This document shows, piece by piece, positions 6,335 to 13,888 of a stretch of DNA of 16,011 nt. The number at the start of each line of letters is the position of its first letter. Within the stretch, counting starts at the first letter, position 1. A program made the translations under genes and the position numbers. The notes beneath the pieces are model-generated. The model was not told where the DNA came from, did no database searches, and saw nothing but the letters and a program-made list of their open reading frames with translations. This DNA comes from Chloroflexi bacterium RBG_19FT_COMBO_55_16 (GTDB lineage Bacteria; Chloroflexota; Anaerolineae; Anaerolineales; UBA4823), in assembly GCA_001795335.1 (NCBI GenBank), contig MGOK01000144.1:1-16011 (forward strand). The letters run 5' to 3'.

Positions 6335-8710
6335 GAGTGCGCAGCGGATGCCATTATTTTGTCTTGATTCGTCAGGAAAAATCCTGCCTCGCAGGGTAAC
6401 TTCGGCTTCATCTCCGGGCTTGTCAAACCTACCCCCGCGGACAACGCGCACCTTGGTGCCGAAGTCCTCAGAGGCCTGGGAGTCTCCACCGGGGTAGACA
6501 TCGAACCAATCTTCGACGAATTCCCGAACATTGCCACCCAGATCAAAGACACCGTACGGGCTAACATCTAGAGGGTAGGTGCCCACCTCGACAGTGTCGC
6601 CTACACAATTGTCGACATTGGCATAATCGCAGTTAATCCCTTCACCCCAGGGAAAAGTCCGGCCGTCCGTCCCACGGGCGGCCTTTTCCCATTCTGCTTC
6701 AGTTGGTAAGCGTGCGCCGCGCCATTCACAAAATTGTTTGGCATCTGCCCATTGAATATTAATCACTGGATAATTGGCGAATAATGGTTCACCAAAATAC
6801 AAAGCCCTGGTCAGAGAGCCCAGTTCGATTGGCGGATCACAGACATCGTCATTGACGCAGGCTGCGTACTGTTCATTGGTTACCTCGAACTTGTCGATGT
6901 AATAATCTGGCAGATCAACCGTATGACTCGGCCGCCTAGGCGGTAAACTTGCATCGGTTCCCATCTCAAACGGCCCGGCAGGAATTAACAGCATCACCGC
7001 GCCAGAATCGCCTGTAATTTCGGGGGGAGCGACATCGGGCAATGGATAACAATTGCCACTATTTGGTTGTACGGAGTGATCGGGATTGGCGACCAGGATG
7101 CACATTTGGGTGGCATCCTTGCGGTCCGAAGCAAGATAGCCTGTAAACGGTCTTGGGCCACCATAGAGGATCCAGGGCCCATGACCGGGAACTCCAGCCT
7201 CCTCCGGAGCGACCGTATTGAAGAAGAAGTGGACATGCAAAGTGGTGGGAGATATTTGCTCTGTGAATTCGAAGGTTTCATATTCTACGACATAACGGCC
7301 TTGGTTATCGATGGTCATGGCGTTTATTCTGGAAAAGGGGCCAGCCGGAACCGTTGGGGTAGAAGTCAATGTGACGGTAGCTGTGGTAGCTGGCGGAAAA
7401 GTGGCTGTGGGCGGGGCTGGCGTGAGGGTGGGGGCATTTGTCGCAGTCAGGAGCGGGGACTCTGCCAGGTTGGCTGCACCTGGTTCTTGGGTGGTGGCTG
7501 TGACCAACCCAGCTGGGACGCTGTTCCGGCTTCGGATGAACTGGTTGTACACAAAAATACCGCTAACGATCAGGCAGGCGAGGATCAGGACTCCAGCTAT
7601 CCCACCGCCGATCAACACAGGTCGCATGCCGACTTTTCGCAGGGCTGCCGGCATCGAGCTACGACTAGCAGGGGAGGCGGGGATGCCAGGCGGCCTTTCT
7701 ACCGCGATTGAGCCAGGTTTGGCGGCTATATTTTCAGGTGAAGAGGTAGGTGGACCCTCAGGGGCTGCTGGCTGCTCGATCATGGTTGCATCGATCGGTT
7801 CTGGTTCAGGTTGTTCGATGAGCGTGGCTTCGCCAGCTGGTATCACAGACTTAGGGCGCGTCGAGAGCTGAGTCTGGACATCTTTCAGGGCGGAAGCCAT
7901 CTCGCCAGCAGTTTTATAGCGGTCATCGGGATTCTTGGCCAGTGCTTTATTAATAACAGCGACTAACCCGCCAGGTAGATCTGGATTCAGTTTGTGTAAG
8001 TCTGGCACCTGGTCATTCACATGCATCATCATTAGAGTCATGGCAGAGTCGGCTTCGAAAGGTGGACGGCCGCTGACCATTTCAAATAAAGTAACACCTA
8101 ATGAATAAATGTCTGACCGCTGATCAAGATTTTGTCCCTTGATTTGTTCAGGAGACATGTAAAGGGCGGTGCCAATTACCGCGCCGGTTGCGGTATGGTG
8201 CTGACCACCGATGATCTTGGCGATGCCAAAATCCATCAAGATGGCTTGACCGTGGACGGAGAGCATAATGTTGGCCGGTTTAATGTCGCGATGGATCAAT
8301 CCGCGCCCATTGGCATACTCGATGGCATCACAGATATTCACCGCAGTGTTGACCACATCGGGGAGAGGCATCCGCCGGTCAGCATCATTAATTCTTTTAA
8401 GCTGATTCTGGAGAGTCTCCCCGGGGACAAACTCTAACACCATGTAGTAGGTGTCAGCTGCGTGGTTATAGTCGTAAACCTGGATGATGTTAGGATGCCG
8501 CAACTGGGCAACTGCAGTAGCCTCTTCTTCGAAACGACGCACAAAGTCAGGGTCGCTAGAAAGGTGGGGGTGGATCATTTTCACGGCAACGACCCGCCGC
8601 AGGTTCGAGTCTGTAGCCCGGTAAACTGCGGACATCCCACCTTGCCCCAATAAATCTTCTATCTTATACCTATCTGCGAGGCTTTTTCCAATCCAGCTGG
8701 ATTGACTCAT
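6326..8710 (-). CDS. Transmembrane Ser/Thr protein kinase (PknB/Hanks type) with extracytoplasmic FGE/SUMF1-like domain
   Basis: This 794-residue protein has a complete kinase domain at about 14-280: glycine loop LGQGGMSAVY, ATP-binding K44, HRDIKPAN with catalytic D142, DFG at 160-162, and MSPE. A Pro/Glu-rich juxtamembrane linker contains ATLIEQP (T296) and ATMIEQP (T309), possible phosphothreonine docking sites. One membrane helix (about 364-388) follows, then a Thr/Pro-rich stalk, an unassigned domain at about 456-563 (LHVHFFFNTV, GPWILYGGP, MCILVANPDHSV), and a C-terminal FGE/SUMF1-fold domain at about 573-793 (IPAGPFEMG, ARLPTEAEWEKAARG, FPWGE, GGNVREFVEDW). The final FGE motif, RGGRFDKPGDE to the C-terminus, lacks the active-site cysteine pair of real FGEs; its only cysteine is in GIRCALTP. 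The domain is therefore likely a ligand sensor. GGAG at 8718-8721 supports the start. It is the last gene of the operon with the lipoprotein and the FHA-ABC transporter, which it may phosphorylate. Confidence 0.92.
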   Translation of the reverse strand: MSQSSWIGKSLADRYKIEDLLGQGGMSAVYRATDSNLRRVVAVKMIHPHLSSDPDFVRRFEEEATAVAQLRHPNIIQVYDYNHAADTYYMVLEFVPGETLQNQLKRINDADRRMPLPDVVNTAVNICDAIEYANGRGLIHRDIKPANIMLSVHGQAILMDFGIAKIIGGQHHTATGAVIGTALYMSPEQIKGQNLDQRSDIYSLGVTLFEMVSGRPPFEADSAMTLMMMHVNDQVPDLHKLNPDLPGGLVAVINKALAKNPDDRYKTAGEMASALKDVQTQLSTRPKSVIPAGEATLIEQPEPEPIDATMIEQPAAPEGPPTSSPENIAAKPGSIAVERPPGIPASPASRSSMPAALRKVGMRPVLIGGGIAGVLILACLIVSGIFVYNQFIRSRNSVPAGLVTATTQEPGAANLAESPLLTATNAPTLTPAPPTATFPPATTATVTLTSTPTVPAGPFSRINAMTIDNQGRYVVEYETFEFTEQISPTTLHVHFFFNTVAPEEAGVPGHGPWILYGGPRPFTGYLASDRKDATQMCILVANPDHSVQPNSGNCYPLPDVAPPEITGDSGAVMLLIPAGPFEMGTDASLPPRRPSHTVDLPDYYIDKFEVTNEQYAACVNDDVCDPPIELGSLTRALYFGEPLFANYPVINIQWADAKQFCEWRGARLPTEAEWEKAARGTDGRTFPWGEGINCDYANVDNCVGDTVEVGTYPLDVSPYGVFDLGGNVREFVEDWFDVYPGGDSQASEDFGTKVRVVRGGRFDKPGDEAEVTLRGRIFPDESRQNNGIRCALTP

Positions 8711-8754
8711 TTAATCGCTCCAAGTGTGAAGAACATCGAGTTTGAAAAGGTCGC

Positions 8755-9789
8755 TCATTCGATTAACCATAACCAGGCGTTGTTAAACTGACACACCGTG
8801 TGGCCCGATTCGCTTAAAGCGACCATGGCGATGAATCCGCGGTCGAATTGTGTATCAGCTGTCTTGAATGCAGCAACCCGGGCGTTGTGATCAGATTTAA
8901 TTTGAGTGACAATTTCCTTATATTCCACCGTTTTCTGCAGGTAATCCTCCATGGCTTTGGTGTCTTTCGTGTCGATGGGTATCTGCGGAGGTGGTGGGAT
9001 GCTCGGTTGGGGGGGTGGAGCGCCCGGATCGATCTCGCCGATTAGCTTACCGTTGGTGTAGATCAAGAATCTGTTGCCGCGACCGACGACTGTCAGGCGA
9101 TTGGTGGCATCGTTTTGCCAATCGAAGTTCGGGTCGATGCCATAGGCGTAAATGTCTTGCCCGGTTACGATTTCTCCATCAGCCATCGTGGCAAAGGCCA
9201 CGTGGCCACTGGCCCCACGTGAGGCGATGACCATATATTGGTTTAGAGCATCCTGGTTACCGTCTGAGCGGAGGACGAATCCACAACCGGATGAGCCGTA
9301 AGAAGTGTTCCAGGTGATGTCTGCGGAGACGATGAAATCGGCGGCGACTGTATTCAGGAATTGGTTCGCATAGTCATATTGGGCATAGCCTTCAATATCC
9401 AGAGTGACTGGAGGATGAACCCATCCAACCTGCCCAAGGGAGGGGTCGACGTCGTATTTCGGGAGTTCAGCCAAAATAGGCGCAACCGTAGTGGCTGTTG
9501 CAGATTGCTCCTCCGAGCTTGAATTCGCTAATGAAGTTTGGGTAGCAACAATCGATTGGTTCTGGAGCGTGGCTTCGGCTTGGACGGTTGAAATTAATTG
9601 CTCCGATCCTCCTGAGCTTGCGGCGGCTGCAGCTGTAGCGGTTGAGCGGACTGAGCTCGCGATGGCTTGTGCAGTCGCCTGTTTGTCATCGCCAGCATTA
9701 TTAAAACCCAGGTTGCAGGCAAGCACGGCGCCGGCCAGAAAAAAGACAGACAGTAAAAAACGGGGGGTATTTCTTGATTTAGCGGGCAT
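8755..9789 (-). CDS. Lipoprotein with LamG/jelly-roll-like domain
   Basis: This 344-residue protein starts with a lipoprotein signal peptide ending in AVLAC, with C25 as the lipidated residue. A low-complexity Ala/Ser/Thr/Gln tether covers about 33-105. Residues from about 120 onward look like a concanavalin A-like or LamG/3-keto-disaccharide-hydrolase-type jelly roll: DFIVSADITW, GCGFVLRSDG, NRLTVVGRGNRFLIYTNGKLIGE, then VCQFNNAWLWLIE at the end. Between the last strands sits an unusual insert at 255-317: a Pro-rich stretch, DTKAM and a charged helical segment. It aligns without gaps to residues 926-984 of the transporter encoded just upstream. The gene overlaps the transporter stop by 11 bp and lies 44 bp before the kinase, so the three products are probably made together. 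A surface ligand-binding partner of the transporter or kinase is a reasonable inference. Catalysis is not indicated. Confidence 0.85.
   Translation of the reverse strand: MPAKSRNTPRFLLSVFFLAGAVLACNLGFNNAGDDKQATAQAIASSVRSTATAAAAASSGGSEQLISTVQAEATLQNQSIVATQTSLANSSSEEQSATATTVAPILAELPKYDVDPSLGQVGWVHPPVTLDIEGYAQYDYANQFLNTVAADFIVSADITWNTSYGSSGCGFVLRSDGNQDALNQYMVIASRGASGHVAFATMADGEIVTGQDIYAYGIDPNFDWQNDATNRLTVVGRGNRFLIYTNGKLIGEIDPGAPPPQPSIPPPPQIPIDTKDTKAMEDYLQKTVEYKEIVTQIKSDHNARVAAFKTADTQFDRGFIAMVALSESGHTVCQFNNAWLWLIE
8842..9018 (-). other. Lipoprotein copy of the Pro-rich/DTxAM/helical module
   Basis: Encodes residues 258-316 of the lipoprotein, inserted near the end of its jelly-roll domain. It aligns without gaps to the module at 10022-10198 in the transporter. 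Shared positions include seven prolines, D-T-x-A-M, and spaced V, I, V, A and F residues in the helical part: 16 identities in 59 by hand count, with several aromatic positions conserved in character. Confidence 0.6.
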
Positions 9790-12700
9790 CTTTACTCTTT
9801 TGAAGGATCAAAATCGCAACCATGAGGATTGCGATCATGATAAGTTGTGCGATCCAGGCAAAAGCGATATGTGACCGGAAAGCAGATGGATTCTCTTTGT
9901 CGACAAACGACCAGCCGATAGTTGTAACGGACAGGCCGAGGACGCTCTCAGCTGGTTTTACTGCCGCTGCCCTGGCGATATTCCATTTTGCGAATTCCTC
10001 CTGATAACCAGCCATCTCAGCTTCGAATACATTTGCGCGGGCCTGATAGGCATCCACCTCACGTCTGTAATTATCTTGAATCCCCTGGACTTCGTTTTCC
10101 CAGGCTTTGAGATTATCGAAGAATTCTGACATGGCAATGGTATCGGCCTGGTTAACCGGTTCAAGCGGGCGGTCGGGGAGCACAGGTTCTGGCGGCGGGT
10201 CGCCTAAAAGAGCCGGCTGTACCGGCTGAGGTTGGTCGATGGCTGGATTGTAGAACTTGCCCATCCCGGGGAAGTTGCATGATTCTGCGTTCAGGATGTT
10301 CGTCCCCATACACCGGCAATTGTTGTTGGCTTTATCCTCCAGCGTCATGGCTTCGCGCACATCCTCGTCTAATGTCCAGCAGATGTCAGCGGCGACATCG
10401 GAGCCGACCCCGGAGATGCCCATAAGGGCGGAAAAAGCCCAATGGGTGGCGGTCAGCCCGCTGATCGTGCTCGGGAGTGGGATCAGCGCGCCGTTCAAGA
10501 TCATTTGCGGCAGGATGAGCAGGATGACGAATAAGGGTGCAGCGTTGGCGTTGGGGGATAAGGCGGAAGCAAACAATCCTAACATCATGCCGGCCAGGGT
10601 CACAATCACGAGCGTAATGTAAATCATGATATATTCCGACAGGCCGCCAGGCATATCGAAGGCAAATTTGCGAATGATGACGTAAGCGGCAGCCTGGTAG
10701 AAAGCTAACAGAGCAGCCACCCATACTTTCGACAGCACGTAGGGGAAGATGCGCAGGTTGACTAATCGCTCGCGTTTGTAAATATCTTGCTCTTTGACGA
10801 TCTCCCGCATTTGGGATAGCGCGCCGACCAGCACGCCATATACTGTGAGGATAAACAGAGTGGTTATAACGTCAGCGATATTGCCGTCGAGTTGGCTGAA
10901 AGGGTTCGATCCTAATGCGAGCGACAATACGACATCCAGCAGTCCCACCAGGGGCGCTACGGCCAACATCAACACCAGGCTAAAACGGTCGCGGGTGAGG
11001 ATTTTTAAATTGCGGGAAGAAAGGACAAGGAATTGGCGGAGAGAAGATATCTGGCGCGCCTTTTGGCGAGATTGTTTTACGACGGGTACCTTCGCCGATT
11101 GGCTTGCCTGTAGAATCTTGTCTTGCAATGGTTGGAGAACATATTTTTGAAAGGCAGGGTGCTGCAGGAAGCGTTGTTGCCATTCTTGCGGCCCGCCTTT
11201 GCCAGGATCTTCCAGAATGCGGTAGATCTCGTCAAATTCCATCTCACCTGCATGGCGGGCACGGTCGGAGCGATAGCGATCAAAATACCGGAGAGATTCG
11301 TCTGGAGGGCCAAACCAGGCCAGATAACCACCCCGCGCCAGGAACACAACCTTATCCGCCAGCATAACGTTCTTCGTAGCGTGAGTGATCAGCACGATCG
11401 TGCGTCCCTGGTCAGCCAGCCGGCGCATGAGCTGCATGAAAGCTGTTTCGGTGCCTGGATCGAGGCCAGAGGTTGGCTCATCTAAGAAGAATAGACCGGG
11501 TTTTGTCAACAACTCGACGCCGATCGAGACGCGCTTTTGCTGGCCTCCGCTCAGGCCGCTGATTTGAACGTCCTTGCGCTCGAGCAGATCGAGGTCCTCC
11601 AGGACTTCGATCACACGCTGATGCCGTTCTGATTTGGTGGTATCGGGGGGCATCCGTAATTGAGCAGCGTAATCGAGGGCCTGGTATACGGTCAATTCCA
11701 TGTGGATGATGTCCCGCTGGGGAACATAGCCAATTTCATTGCGGATAGCATCGAAGTTACGGTAAACATCAATCCCATTGACCTGTACCTGACCTTGGGT
11801 AGCTGGTCGATATCCAGCGATCGCATCGACCAGGGTCGTCTTACCGCCGCCGCTCTGGCCGACAACAACAATAAATTCACGCGGTTGGAAGGATAATGAG
11901 ATATTCTGGAGCAGGTTGAGGTCTTTCCGCACCCATTTATGCAGGCCGATTGCATCCACCTGAAGTCCATGGGTCTCGTTATATTGTAAGAGCTGGTTCT
12001 CGCCGACGATAAACCGGTGAGGCCCAATTCGAATAGTATCTTCTGGTTTTAACCAGACTTCACCGGCGATGCGCTGGTCGTTGACAAAGGTTCCATTGGA
12101 GCTGCGTAAATCCCGCACCCGATGGCGTTTTCCAACCCGTTCGATCTGAGCGTGAAAGCGGGATATCTGCGGCGAATCCAGGATGACATCGTTACTGAGG
12201 TCGCGGCCGATCTGGATGTGCGTGTTTTCGCCGAAGGAGATCGGGCGAGCGGTCTCTGCTACAGCCTCTCCTGGCGAGTTGTACGTCAGGCTCACCATCA
12301 TCCCAGGGTCGTGACCACCGATCCGCAAGGTATCCTGGTGGTGCAAAACCCGGGGAGCCTGCAATGGGCGCCCTTCGAAATAAACCGGATTGGTCGCGTC
12401 AGGGAGCAATGAGAGCTGGTAGCGGCTGTCGACGTGCTCTATGAAGGCGTGATGGCGAGAGATGATCGGCACCGGGATGACGATATCGTTATCCTCGGCG
12501 CGTCCAATGCTCAGGCGTTCTTTGATCAGCGTAAAAGATTGGGGAGGCTGACCGGCAATAGTTACCACCAATTGGGGGGGAGAAGAGGGTTGGGGGAGAT
12601 TGAGGTCCTCTCCCAAGACAGTTTCAGCCAGCCGTCCAGCCCGATCGCCGGAGATACCAGAGGAGGTCTCGAAGGTCAATATGATCGCCTGGCCCAGGCC

Positions 12701-12973
12701 AATGCGGTCTCCGGGCGTTAAAGGCGAGGCTCCAGTTAGGCGTTGCCCATTCAGGAAGGTACCATTACTGCTGCCTAGATCTTCGATGAGGTACCGGTCT
12801 CTTTGGCGAATGAAACGGGTATGACGCCGCGAAACGACCGGGGACGGGATGATAATATCCACGCCCGATTCGCGGCCGATGATCACCTCGTCTTTTACCA
12901 GGTCATATTCCTGGCCGGGTGAGGGACCTTGCGTTACAATCAACTTACCAATGGAATGGGGAACCGAAGCCAT
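9779..12973 (-). CDS. Triple-FHA ABC transporter: ATPase and ABC-2 permease fusion (ABCG-like)
   Basis: This 1064-residue protein begins with three FHA domains. FHA1 (about 10-100) has GR33-34, SRRH48-51 and SSNGT; FHA2 (about 135-228) has GR157-158 and SRHH172-175 but no SSNGT; FHA3 (about 243-325) has GR256-257, SRFH271-274 and SSNGT291-295. The ABCG-type ATPase (about 338-560) has Walker A GQSGGGKTT (372-380), signature LSGGQQKR (474-481), Walker B FFLDEPTSGLD and switch H531. The permease part has six predicted helices (about 663-687, 700-720, 745-768, 780-803, 812-838, 1035-1057). The loop between helices 5 and 6, about 850-1030, is far longer than usual for ABCG proteins. It holds four cysteines (NNNCRCMG, AESCNFPG), a Pro-rich stretch and a charged helical segment. 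FHA domains bind phosphothreonine, so control by the operon's kinase is likely. The substrate is unknown. A Shine-Dalgarno-like AAGGTGGGAG directly precedes the ATG. Confidence 0.93.
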   Translation of the reverse strand: MASVPHSIGKLIVTQGPSPGQEYDLVKDEVIIGRESGVDIIIPSPVVSRRHTRFIRQRDRYLIEDLGSSNGTFLNGQRLTGASPLTPGDRIGLGQAIILTFETSSGISGDRAGRLAETVLGEDLNLPQPSSPPQLVVTIAGQPPQSFTLIKERLSIGRAEDNDIVIPVPIISRHHAFIEHVDSRYQLSLLPDATNPVYFEGRPLQAPRVLHHQDTLRIGGHDPGMMVSLTYNSPGEAVAETARPISFGENTHIQIGRDLSNDVILDSPQISRFHAQIERVGKRHRVRDLRSSNGTFVNDQRIAGEVWLKPEDTIRIGPHRFIVGENQLLQYNETHGLQVDAIGLHKWVRKDLNLLQNISLSFQPREFIVVVGQSGGGKTTLVDAIAGYRPATQGQVQVNGIDVYRNFDAIRNEIGYVPQRDIIHMELTVYQALDYAAQLRMPPDTTKSERHQRVIEVLEDLDLLERKDVQISGLSGGQQKRVSIGVELLTKPGLFFLDEPTSGLDPGTETAFMQLMRRLADQGRTIVLITHATKNVMLADKVVFLARGGYLAWFGPPDESLRYFDRYRSDRARHAGEMEFDEIYRILEDPGKGGPQEWQQRFLQHPAFQKYVLQPLQDKILQASQSAKVPVVKQSRQKARQISSLRQFLVLSSRNLKILTRDRFSLVLMLAVAPLVGLLDVVLSLALGSNPFSQLDGNIADVITTLFILTVYGVLVGALSQMREIVKEQDIYKRERLVNLRIFPYVLSKVWVAALLAFYQAAAYVIIRKFAFDMPGGLSEYIMIYITLVIVTLAGMMLGLFASALSPNANAAPLFVILLILPQMILNGALIPLPSTISGLTATHWAFSALMGISGVGSDVAADICWTLDEDVREAMTLEDKANNNCRCMGTNILNAESCNFPGMGKFYNPAIDQPQPVQPALLGDPPPEPVLPDRPLEPVNQADTIAMSEFFDNLKAWENEVQGIQDNYRREVDAYQARANVFEAEMAGYQEEFAKWNIARAAAVKPAESVLGLSVTTIGWSFVDKENPSAFRSHIAFAWIAQLIMIAILMVAILILQKSKDAR
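10022..10198 (-). other. Transporter copy of the Pro-rich/DTxAM/helical module
   Basis: Encodes residues 926-984, in the large extracytoplasmic loop before the last membrane helix. PPPEPVLP and later prolines lead to DTIAM and a helical stretch ending VDAYQARANVFE. It matches the lipoprotein insert at 8842-9018 with no gaps. Confidence 0.6.
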
Positions 12974-13053
12974 CTCCCACCTTAGAAGGCCGTCCGGAAA
13001 CTTGCATACTTCCTTCGACCGACAGTCTTATTTGGATAATTAGGATGAGAATA

Positions 13054-13081
13054 ATTATACTTTTTATCCAGGGGGTGTCAA
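13054..13081 (-). promoter_or_regulatory. Consensus sigma70-type promoter of the FHA-ABC/lipoprotein/kinase operon
   Basis: On the minus strand TTGACA (13081 to 13076) and TATAAT (13059 to 13054) are both exact consensus hexamers, separated by 16 bp. Transcription would start near 13047, giving a leader of roughly 73 nt before the ATG at 12973. The position upstream of the operon and the exact hexamers make this the best-supported regulatory site in the window. Confidence 0.75.
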
Positions 13082-13143
13082 GCTTGTTCCCGCCACATTA
13101 AATCTTTTACTATTGGATTCTCAACGGCGAATTGCTTAAGTGA

Positions 13144-13173
13144 TTGGCGATAATCTGTACTAAAATTTATTAT
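13144..13173 (+). promoter_or_regulatory. Candidate promoter of the phosphoesterase gene
   Basis: TTGGCG (13144-13149, 4/6 to -35) and TATTAT (13168-13173, 5/6 to -10) are 18 bp apart, about 50 bp before the ATG at 13223. The match is moderate and lies in AT-rich DNA, so other start sites are possible. The rest of the divergent gap 12974-13222 holds no further gene that can be supported. Confidence 0.35.
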
Positions 13174-13222
13174 GTTGCTAGCGGCCTATCACCGATGAAA
13201 TGGACCAATAATCAGCCAAGAG

Positions 13223-13888
13223 ATGAAGAGACCATTCAAAGTTCTGTCCCTGAGCGATGTCCAGGTTGAGTTTATCTACAGTCCCCGCATTTCCGCGCGC
13301 TTTCCCGATGTTGATTTTGTAATCGGGTGTGGTGATTTGCCTCATTACTATCTGGAATATGTGGTCACGACGTTGAATATCCCACTTTACTACGTGCGAG
13401 GAAATCACACGAACGTGATCGAATATACTTCAGGGGGCACGCGTACCGGACCACACGGGGCAGTGGACTTACACCGCAAGGTCATTTCTCACCAGGGCTT
13501 GCTATTAGCGGGCGTTGAAGGATGTCTACGCTACCGCGAAGGTCCGTATCAATATTCCCAGGCGGATATGTGGAGTTATGTATTCGGACTTATCCCCAGG
13601 TTGCTAAGGAACCGGATCGTCTGTGGAAGGTACCTGGATCTATTCGTCAGCCACGCACCTCCCTGGGGAATTCACGATCAACCCGATCTACCCCACCAGG
13701 GGATTAAAGCTTTTCGTTGGTTCCTGCAGGTATTTCGGCCAGCCTATCATTTTCACGGCCATATCCACGTTTACCGTCAGGACACGGTCACTCATACCCA
13801 GTTTCAGGATACGCAAGTGATCAATACATACGGATATTTAGAAACTATCCTCGATCATGGCGTCCTTAAGAAGGGTAGGACGGTATGA
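13223..13888 (+). CDS. Calcineurin-like metallophosphoesterase
   Basis: This 221-residue single-domain protein has the metallophosphoesterase motif series in order: SDVQ (D12), GCGDLPH (D38), RGNH (N61-H62), VSHAPPWG (H144) and FHGHIH (H178, H180, H182). These residues bind two metals and support phosphoester hydrolysis. The first motif, normally D-x-H, reads D-x-Q, so one metal ligand is changed. There is no signal peptide or membrane helix, so it is cytosolic. No close functional subfamily can be named; a nucleotide, lipid or protein phosphate could be the substrate. An AAGAG directly abuts the ATG, which is poor spacing, but no better start precedes the conserved first motif. It is translationally coupled (ATGA overlap) to the ParB-like/DUF4032-like gene, suggesting a shared task. 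Confidence 0.85.
   Translation: MKRPFKVLSLSDVQVEFIYSPRISARFPDVDFVIGCGDLPHYYLEYVVTTLNIPLYYVRGNHTNVIEYTSGGTRTGPHGAVDLHRKVISHQGLLLAGVEGCLRYREGPYQYSQADMWSYVFGLIPRLLRNRIVCGRYLDLFVSHAPPWGIHDQPDLPHQGIKAFRWFLQVFRPAYHFHGHIHVYRQDTVTHTQFQDTQVINTYGYLETILDHGVLKKGRTV

Noticed and set aside
6332..6994. An active formylglycine-generating enzyme
   Set aside because: The cysteine pair needed for catalysis is missing and no sulfatase gene is nearby.
7067..7711. 214-codon plus-strand frame opposite the kinase gene
   Set aside because: Composition is Gly/Arg/Trp/Cys-rich as expected for the reverse of Pro/Thr/Ala codons; the kinase ectodomain and stalk on the other strand are clearly real.
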